Positions 1 to 5,919 of a DNA stretch of 5,919 nt are shown one piece after another (the stretch's first letter is position 1; each line of letters starts with the position of its first letter). Origin of the DNA: Candidatus Ruminimicrobiellum caprinum. Its GTDB lineage: Bacteria > Elusimicrobiota > Endomicrobiia > Endomicrobiales > Endomicrobiaceae. The notes beneath the pieces were generated by a model. It saw only the letters and a program-made list of their open reading frames with translations, did not search any database and was not told the DNA's origin. The stretch is from assembly GCA_017413305.1 (NCBI GenBank), contig JAFPUA010000138.1:1-5919 (forward strand), read 5' to 3'. Both the position numbers and the translations under genes were made by a program.

Positions 1-219
1 CTCGATTAATTTAACTATGTTTTTATGTTTTAATTTTTTCAAGATTTGAATTTCTTTGTAAACACAACTCTTTTTAGAATTACTATTTAATTTTTCTTTT
101 TCGTATATTTTTATTGCGAATTTCTCTTTTGTTATTTTATTGGAATTTTCATTAATATTATCATCTTTAGTATCATATGAAGATCCCAAGTATTCTGATA
201 AGTCATATTCTACTCTAAC
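1..219 (-). other. Hanks-type protein kinase domain, N-lobe only, cut by window edge (residues 1901-1973)
   Basis: The invariant beta3 motif reads KFAIKIYEK, with the ATP-anchoring lysine at 1937 (109-111). It is followed by YKEIQILKKLKHKNIVKL, whose Glu 1956 (52-54) matches the conserved alpha-C glutamate. The Lys-to-Glu spacing is 19 residues and the Glu-to-His (1965) spacing 9, the same as in protein kinase A (K72, E91, H100). The domain is therefore a eukaryotic-like Ser/Thr or Tyr kinase; the flavour recalls CaMK/AMPK-like protist kinases. Its likely start is YDLSEYLGSSYDT (1905-1917), but the Gly-x-Gly-x-x-Gly loop is missing and replaced by an Asp/Asn-rich stretch, so ATP binding may be altered. 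The catalytic HRD and DFG motifs lie beyond the window, so activity cannot be judged. That this is a kinase fold is well supported; that it is active is not. Confidence 0.85.
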
Positions 220-3200
220 AAAAACATCTCTACCTTTATCATCCACATTCCATACTTCATTCTTTTCCGCGTCTGTTATTCTTTCAACAATTCCTTCTAA
301 TTCACTCAACTCACTAACACGAGCAGAATTATCAGCTAGAGATATAACCAGTTTATTTTCTTCTATTTTGAAGATAAAGTGTCCATTTTCAGCAACTACT
401 TTTTCACCAACTATCCGGTAAGAGATATTAGCTCTTTCTAACTCTCTTATAAGATATCCCTTTTTACCATATAATCTCGATTTTATATTATCTATACTGT
501 ACCCAGCATCTGTAATCACTTTATTAATTTCTTTCAATTCTGCACTGGCATTATCACCCTGTTCAAGTCCTTTCAGTATAGTTTCAAGATTAAGTTGTTT
601 TGATAATGTTCTTCTTAAGTTACCTTCCGTTCCATGTTCAAACCAAGTGTAAACTTTTTCCAACAAACCTTTATTTCCAATATTTTTATTTGTCAAATCC
701 ACCATAAATGACTTACCTGTAATCATTACTTTAAAGAAATCAGCAACAAAAGCCAATGTTATAAATGGTGCTGTTATAATAGATGAAAACATTCTGCCAA
801 AGAATGACCATACTCTATCTCCCTTAACAGTACCATCTTTTACAATCGCTCTGTAAGCATTAGGACCTGTCATATTTGCTACACCAGCTGCAAAGTAAAA
901 TATTGTTATCACAAAAAATGATATTAAAAATTTACCTAAGAACAATGATGTTAAACCAAGGAACGAAAGTCCTGCTAATAACCCAAACAAAGCAATGGAT
1001 GCTCCCATCCATAAAAATACTTTCGTACCAAACTGAACCTGTTTAGGATATGCACTTATCATACCTTCTACACTATCTGTTTGATAATTTTGATTTTTCA
1101 ATGTTTTGAAAAAGTTAAACAGTTGTTTCTTTCCCTGCTTGAACGCATCCGCAAAATTTCCAAACATACTGTTAAAGTAAGGCAAGAGTTTTAATATTCT
1201 CTTTAATGTCAACCCTATCGCATTTATACCATCACTTTGTGAAGCAGCAAAAACTGCACCTCCATAGTTAATACCTTGCATTAACAAGAATGTTATACCT
1301 ACAGATGCAGCGAACGGTAACAAATGAGCAAATGACGAGAAGTAAATAAACACATTGAATATCGTTAACATAAATACCACAAACGGAGTATTTAAATAAT
1401 GTTGCCACAACATAGAATTAGCAACTTTAACATCGTACCCTAATGTGCTGTCACCAAAATTAATATTTCTTGCAGTACCTTCCGTTAAGTACAACATAAC
1501 ATTCCACAAATATCTTGCTTCAGTACCACCAGAATAAGCTGCAGGTCTTTGCCATAAGAAAGTTCTATATTCCAATCTTTCAGAACTTATTGTATTATTA
1601 AAACCTATCTTATCGGTAAATTTGCTGATACCTGTACTTGAATTTTCCTCAAGTTGGTTTTGATGACGCGAAGACAAGTTATACATTGATCTTTCCAACA
1701 TAAACATAAACGAATCTTCACCGGTATGGATCTCTGTACCTGCGAAATGATAATCGCCTATACCTTTACCATAGAACGTCAACAAACCTGACAACGCTTT
1801 CTGCGTTGAGTTCATCCAAACGTCCTGAGCATAACCGTAAGCAAAACCTGCAGGAGATTTATCTATGGAAGGAACAAGCATTGTCGGATTAAGCTGTATT
1901 GCACCTGTTCTTCTTCTCTGCATATATTCACTTGCAAACTGTCTGTCATAAATTTCCTGACCATACATTACACCTACAAGAGCATCATGAATGCTCATAA
2001 CCTGCGAGAATTCTGCAACATCAAACGCCATATTATTATTTTTTCCACCCCAGAACCATTGTTGATCCAAAGTGTTAATCTTCCATGGGAAATATATACC
2101 AAAATTGTTAACAAGATCATTTGTCTGTTCCATCATTCTTATGAAACCATTACCAAGTTCCCAGTTTGCAGGATTTATATTATTTTCCCTTACAAAATCG
2201 TTAAATTCTCTTATATGGCTTGCTCTAAAATCGCATACATCTTTCGAATACTGCGCAAGAGTTTTCCCTTTCCATGATGTAATTTCTTCATATAAGGACT
2301 TCGCAAAACTATTAACATAATAAGTTACATATTCTTTTCCATCTTCATCATTTTTCTTTTTTTCGACTATAAGTTTATCCTTATCTTCTATAGATAATTC
2401 ATCAAATTTGGATTTTTCTATAGTTTTACGAAGATCATTAAGCATACCTATTTTGCCAACAGCAACATTTGCGATCATACCGTTTTCACTAAGTTGGATA
2501 TAATTTGTTATAGGTCCTTCAAAAAGAGTAAATGAATTTTTTGTTCTAACTTTCTGATCCACATATTCATATTTATCTACAAAATATTTTATAAGTTCAA
2601 TATTTTCTTTATTAAACTCATTTATTCCTGCAAAGATTAACTTTTCAGCAAAAGCATCACCTTTATTTAACAGTTCGTTTAATTTTTTCTCGACATCTTC
2701 CTCATTAGATAAAACACCTTTTTTATCGAACTTAGCACCTAATACTTTAAGAATTTCAGCATAGTCTTGCTGTGCCAATTTTACGGCATTATAATGGCTA
2801 TTTACAAAATCCAATGCTTTGATATATTTTATATCAACAAACTCATTTGCATAAGCATAGTGTGCCTGAGCAATTTCTCTTGCAAAATCGATCATTACTT
2901 GACCATCATAAGCTTTAAGCTCACCTACGAAATTTTCTATATTATAGAATACATGATTATATAGTAAACTATTTGCTCTTTGTGAATTTATATTGGGCAT
3001 TCTGACAACAGTACCCTTTAACAAGCCTTCTTGAGATTCTGTCTTTCTTAAAGAATCAACAAAAGCTAATATTTCATCTATTTCTCCAAGATACACAACA
3101 ATTTCTTTATACTGATCACTAGATTCTTCTAAGCCTTTCTTTGCAGATTCTAACATATTTTTTACAGATTCAACTTCCTGTCTGCTCTTAGCTAATGTTG

Positions 3201-5919
3201 CGCTCCAGCCTTCAGGATACTCAACAGCATAGTGACCTATCATTGTTGTATTTTTATCCCATGAACCAGCCTGGAACAAGAATTCAATATTCTTTCTATA
3301 ATCTTCACCCGAACCTGCCATAACATGGGCAGCCATTGTAGGTTGTGCATCATACTCAAATTGTGGGTATTTTCTTGCAGAGAAATTTTTAATTGTTTCT
3401 ACAATTTGTTCTCTTGCTGCGTCAGATTCCGGATAAGGGAATTCTATCAACTTGCCATTATCATCTTTTTCCCCATTCAAAGCTTGTATAAATTGAGTTC
3501 TTTCTTCCATCGACATCGCAGTACAATGTTCAATAAACCTTATCATTTCATCTTTACATATTCTGCCATCAGGTAAAAGAGTTCCATTACGTTCAGCATC
3601 TTCAAACTCTTTAAATCTTTCCCTCATGGCTTTATTCCAACCGGCTTTTGTATATGATGTACCCAATTTTATCCCAAACAATTTCATAACAAATGGTAAC
3701 AATATAACAATAGCAGAAATTATCAAGAATACAGGATTAGTTATACCGCCCAACAACGCCGCGCCAAAACTTACTCCTGAAGGTATTGCTGATAAAATAG
3801 TAGATAGCAAATAGGCTATCGCACCCAATCCTGACAACATTTGTAAACCATCAAGCCAAGCTTTTAACTTCGCCATCCTAGGAACGGCTTCTTGTTTTGC
3901 TTTTTGTTGTGCAAGTATAGCTACGCCTGCCTGCCATATAGATTCAAATGTTATAGAACCTATAAACAAGAATAAGAATAACGAAAGCCCTGTCGTTAAT
4001 ATTGCCGGCAATGTCCAAATTGCATTTGCGATAATACCTTGTAAGAAAAATGCTCCCAAATATCCTCCCCAATATATTGAGAAGAATGTAATTAACGAAG
4101 ACATAAACGATCTTGACCATTTTTGATCTGTTTTTCCTACTAAATATTTTGGCAACAAGAAAGTTTGTATACCAAATACAACAGCCAAATTTGCAGCACT
4201 TAGCTTAATACCACCTACCATAATTGCAGGTATGATACTCAATGCAGGATTAAATGCCAATACAACAAAGAACACAGTAACAGCTGCAAATGCTGCTGTC
4301 AATGCAAAGAAACCCGCTTTTTGTTTAGGAGTTTTAATATTGAAATATTTAAACCCTCCGAAGAACACACTCATCGTTTTTGAAAATACAAGAGTTATAG
4401 ACTGTCTTAATTTTCTAAACGCACCGTTTTCCTTAATATATTCGCCAATAACTTTATCAGATTGATATAATCTCTTTATTGCACTATTACCTGTTATCTT
4501 TCTGATAGACTTTCTCAAGGATTTTTCAAAATTTACTTTATCATCTACTGTTATAGTTTTTTCTTCAAAGGATTTTAAATAATCTCTCAATTCCTTTACA
4601 TTTTTATATTTCCAACCATTCTGCATAAGCAAAACTAATTTGCCGCTTGCCTCGATAATAATGTCTTTATTATTCTTTTCAATATCTTCTTTTTCCTCTT
4701 CACTTAAACCTTCTTCTATTTTTCCCAATTTTTTTGCAACAGGATCCAACTGTGAATATATTTTATACATACCTTCTTCTTCCAACAGTTGTATAACTTC
4801 GGTTTGTACTTCATTCCTTTCGTGTAAAACTTTTGCCTCATCTAAAAGGTTTCTTAAATTTTTATTAGCAAATGTTCCATTACTATTTTTCTTAAAGAAT
4901 TTTTCGGAATCTCTAAGGATATCATCTTTAAAATCACTTGATAACATTATCAATACGGAGTACATATCCGAAAAATCTTTCTCTTTTTGATTTTTTTCAA
5001 CAAAACGAGGACCGGAATTTTTTATTTTATAGTATTCTACTATATCATTCCAAACATCTTCATTTTCTTTTTTAAAGTCCTTTGCAACCTTTATTAAGTT
5101 TTCAACAACATCTTTATCTTCAAGAACATTTTCCATTTCTTTTAACATAAATCTGTTGCTATCTGCTCTAAGAGCTGCACTTATTTCCATAGCTCTTTTA
5201 AGTTTATTTTGATTGGAACTGCTATATTCATCGGCAAAAGCATCACCTATTATATCAATAGCGTTAACTCTTCCATTGTTATTTTTTGCAACTTTATTAA
5301 ATTTACTTCTTAATTTGTTATATATATTCGGCATATTCTGTTCTAAATCTTTAACGGAGATATCAAATAAGTCTATATTATATATCTGTAAATAAGAGAA
5401 TAATTGTTCTGCGGGTGATTCAAACAACAATTCATCAAATGAAGTTTGCAGATGAGTTTTATCTCCTCTGCCTTTAACATTTGCATAATAATCCATAGAT
5501 TTTGCAATTATTCTATAGAAACCTGTCATCTGTCTGATTTTTTCTTGTGATTGCGCTTTCAAATCTTTAGCGCCTTTATTTGTTTGCGCATTTAACAATA
5601 TATTTCTTATAGCATAGTATGCAGGTGTATATATAGTTGCCAATTCACCAAATGATGATGCACTGTGACTACTAACCTTAGCCAAAGCTCCACCATTATC
5701 AAACATAGATAGTTTTGTTTCCGGGACTTGTAAGCCCATATTTCTGATAATAGGATCAACAGTACTTGGATTTTGCGATACCATGTACCATATAATCAAC
5801 TCTTTAATGTTTGTAAAATCCATTAACGGATTTGCTGTATTAGGGAATATATATTCATAATTACCGTAATCATCTTTTTCCAACAATGATAATGTTTTTT
5901 GATCTTCATTAACTTCGCC
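1..5919 (-). CDS. Giant multi-spanning membrane protein with C-terminal kinase domain, partial at both ends
   Basis: A single minus-strand frame of exactly 1,973 codons fills the window with no stop, which is very unlikely by chance in DNA this AT-rich. Neither true start nor true stop is visible; the first in-frame ATG (5821-5823, residue 33) has protein-like sequence before it and is not chosen as a start. Order of parts: soluble helical region (1-535), membrane block 1 (536-745), large soluble region (746-1512), membrane block 2 (1513-1729), linker (1730-1900), protein kinase N-lobe (1901-1973, continuing outside). Codon use is even throughout: AGA for most arginines, many ATA isoleucines, AAA and GAA preferred. 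I counted only four cysteines (788, 799, 1229, 1952). The kinase is recognised from motifs. A GT48-like (1,3-beta-glucan synthase) identity for the membrane part is a hypothesis based on architecture and weak motifs. No neighbouring gene is visible, so operon context is unknown. That this is a real coding region is near certain; the function is not. Confidence 0.95.
220..732 (-). other. Soluble linker between last membrane segment and kinase (residues 1730-1900)
   Basis: After the last hydrophobic segment the chain becomes soluble. It starts with a helical part (near TWFEHGTEGNLRRTLSKQL and AELKEINKVITDAG), then becomes beta-like with alternating apolar residues (near YRIVGEKVVAENGHFIFKIE and NKLVISLADNSARVS), and ends in NEVWNVDDKGRDVFVRV just before the kinase. 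The alternating part could be a small beta-rich domain, perhaps a regulatory or sensor module, but I recognise no family. The segment separates the membrane part from the kinase by roughly 170 residues. Confidence 0.5.
733..1383 (-). other. Membrane block 2, about five or six transmembrane helices (residues 1513-1729)
   Basis: Clear hydrophobic segments are at about 1513-1531, 1535-1559, 1634-1653, 1658-1682 and 1711-1729. Between the second and third lies a 70-residue loop rich in lysine (for example KQGKKQLFNFFKTLK at 1594-1608), and another basic loop is at 1690-1710; both are expected in the cytosol. A partly apolar helix at 1575-1593 may lie along the membrane surface. The last segment (SSIITAPFITLAFVADFF) is the uncertain one: a single crossing would place the kinase outside the cytosol, whereas a re-entrant or surface helix would keep it inside. 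GT48 enzymes also have a second membrane block after the catalytic region. Confidence 0.85.
1384..2112 (-). other. Possible glycosyltransferase catalytic segment, GT48-like or other GT-A fold (residues 1270-1512)
   Basis: Seen here, in order: INTLDQQW (1281-1288), NPTML (1344-1348), a Gly-rich FYGKGIGDYHF (1382-1392), EIHTGEDSF (1396-1404), GISKFTDKIG (1430-1439), SERLEYR (1446-1452) and LWQRPAAYSGG (1455-1465), immediately before the second membrane block. In GT48 enzymes the corresponding order is a TID-x-NQD motif, PT-I/L-L, HYGHPD, a SED/NED motif, a QI-x-F-x-x-K-V/I motif and LSRD-x-YR, then membrane helices. The Gly-Glu-Asp at 1400-1402 would stand for the acidic SED motif. GT2 synthases also place an acidic TED motif before membrane helices, so another GT-A glycosyltransferase is possible. 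The well-conserved GT48 stretch RGG-x-SKA is not present, so activity is doubtful. The sugar donor and product cannot be told. The segment could also be an unrelated fold. Confidence 0.35.
2113..3204 (-). other. Long helical soluble segment (residues 906-1269), family not recognised
   Basis: The segment begins with a strongly helical, charged run of about 60 residues (LAKSRQEVESVKNMLESAKK and onward), which could form a coiled coil. It continues as mixed helical sequence rich in Lys, Glu, Asn, Tyr and Phe, with an acidic-basic patch near IEDKDKLIVEKKKNDEDGK. No membrane helix, metal-binding motif or nucleotide-binding loop was seen; the single cysteine is residue 1229. If the flanking motifs are GT48-like, this segment is considerably longer than the corresponding interval in fungal and plant enzymes and may be an inserted helical domain. 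Without that comparison it is simply an unknown cytosolic region. Confidence 0.5.
3205..3660 (-). other. Soluble segment after membrane block 1, possible first GT48-like motif (residues 754-905)
   Basis: This segment follows the last helix of block 1 and is predicted to be cytosolic. It holds two of the four cysteines (788 and 799). The stretch 846-900 contains ARKYPQFEYDAQ (848-859), then NIEFLF (877-882), then MIGHYAVE (893-900). GT48 glucan synthases have, after their first membrane block, a pattern of K-F-x-F/Y, a hydrophobic strand, a Gln, then a helix and a strand ending in a Tyr-Asp/Glu motif. The order and rough spacing are similar, but identities are few. The segment ends with YPEGW (901-905), which recalls a YPDEW motif that in GT48 comes earlier, so that match is out of order and weak. 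Function is uncertain. Confidence 0.35.
3685..4314 (-). other. Membrane block 1, about six transmembrane helices (residues 536-745)
   Basis: Hydrophobic segments lie at about 536-556, 562-590, 605-627, 633-656, 692-712 and 719-745. The longer connecting loops, 591-604 (KYLVGKTDQKWSR) and 671-690 (KAKQE, PRMAKLKAW), and the tail after 745 (KLFGIKLG) carry the positive charges. The alternate turns at 557-561, 627-632 and 713-718 are short and uncharged. By the positive-inside rule this gives six crossings with both flanks in the cytosol. The helix count is by eye and could be off by one or two. The block resembles a generic polytopic anchor; no transporter signature or conserved charged residue inside a helix was seen. 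Confidence 0.85.
4315..5919 (-). other. N-terminal soluble helical region (residues 1-535), family not recognised
   Basis: This part of the giant protein has no membrane segment or signal peptide in view. Residues 1-110 are mixed and moderately hydrophobic, including a short apolar stretch near LIIWYMV that is too short to be a clear membrane helix. From about residue 200 to 520 it is rich in Lys, Glu, Asp and Asn, with long helix-like runs (for example around LLDEAKVLHERNEVQTEV and GLSEEEKEDIEKNNKD), suggesting a helical bundle or coiled coils. A basic stretch (KSLRKSIRKITG and the following residues) leads into the first membrane helix and would be expected on the cytosolic face. I see no catalytic motif and no internal repeat. 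In GT48 enzymes a cytosolic N-terminal domain also precedes the first membrane block, but I cannot align this region to it. Confidence 0.6.

Noticed and set aside
140..421. Plus-strand frame of 93 codons
   Set aside because: It lies antisense to the kinase and linker part of the giant frame, is Ser/Thr/Leu-rich as expected for a shadow of AT-rich coding sequence, and has no ribosome-binding site or recognisable motif.
1384..2112. Cyclic beta-1,2-glucan synthase (NdvB/ChvB, GT84) identity, suggested by GKGIGD resembling a GKGIYD motif
   Set aside because: The surrounding GT84 motifs (SHDL-type and RGDWQ-type) are absent and no GH94 domain is visible; it remains only a distant alternative.
1987..2320. 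Two overlapping plus-strand frames of 96 and 82 codons
   Set aside because: Both are antisense to the continuous minus-strand frame, overlap each other in different frames and show no family features.
2767..3576. Plus-strand frames at 2767-2964 and 3325-3576, apolar and cysteine-containing
   Set aside because: Their hydrophobic look comes from the complement of Lys/Glu/Asn-rich codons on the other strand; the minus-strand frame covers them without a break.
3626..5395. Plus-strand frames at 3626-3814, 4232-4465, 4640-4990 and 5213-5395
   Set aside because: All are short and antisense to membrane block 1 or the N-terminal helical region, with biased Ser/Phe/Leu or Asn/Ala composition and no start signals.
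5821..5823. In-frame ATG (residue 33) as the gene start
   Set aside because: The frame stays open to the window edge with protein-like sequence before it, and no purine-rich ribosome-binding site stands out just upstream.
1..5919. Ciliate origin with reassigned stop codons, suggested by the kinase flavour
   Set aside because: No in-frame TAA or TAG occurs in 1,973 codons and all glutamines are CAA or CAG, which does not fit a code reading TAA/TAG as Gln. A ciliate with the standard code cannot be excluded.

Overview
The whole 5,919-base window is one uninterrupted minus-strand reading frame of 1,973 codons, open at both ends. Read from position 5919 down to position 1 it has no stop codon, and neither the start nor the stop of the gene lies in the window. 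No intergenic DNA, RNA gene, promoter, terminator, mobile element or CRISPR array was seen. The short plus-strand frames are antisense shadows. Residue numbers below count from the first complete codon at 5919 (residue n occupies 5920-3n to 5922-3n), so they are window numbers, not true protein positions.

Order along the protein: (a) residues 1-535, a soluble, charged, mostly helical region of unrecognised family; (b) residues 536-745, about six membrane helices; (c) residues 746-905, a soluble segment; (d) residues 906-1269, a long helical segment; (e) residues 1270-1512, a segment with glycosyltransferase-like motifs; (f) residues 1513-1729, a second membrane block; (g) residues 1730-1900, a soluble linker; (h) residues 1901-1973, the start of a Hanks-type (eukaryotic-like) protein kinase domain, cut by the window edge. 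The kinase signature is the only part recognised with good confidence.

The architecture of regions b-f (helix block, large soluble catalytic-sized region, second helix block) and a series of weak motifs in the same order recall 1,3-beta-glucan synthases (GT48, FKS/callose synthase). This is a hypothesis drawn from remembered family patterns, not an established homology. If right, the window encodes a very divergent glucan-synthase-like membrane enzyme with a protein kinase fused behind its last membrane block.

The organism cannot be named. The DNA is AT-rich (roughly 30% G+C by eye), arginine is almost always AGA, isoleucine often ATA, and TAA, TAG and TGA never occur in frame, so the standard or bacterial code fits and ciliate-type stop reassignment does not. 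Nearly 6 kb without an intron and very few cysteines fit an AT-rich bacterium, possibly one of the lineages known for giant genes such as Omnitrophota or Elusimicrobiota. The protist-like flavour of the kinase leaves an intron-poor eukaryote or a large virus open.
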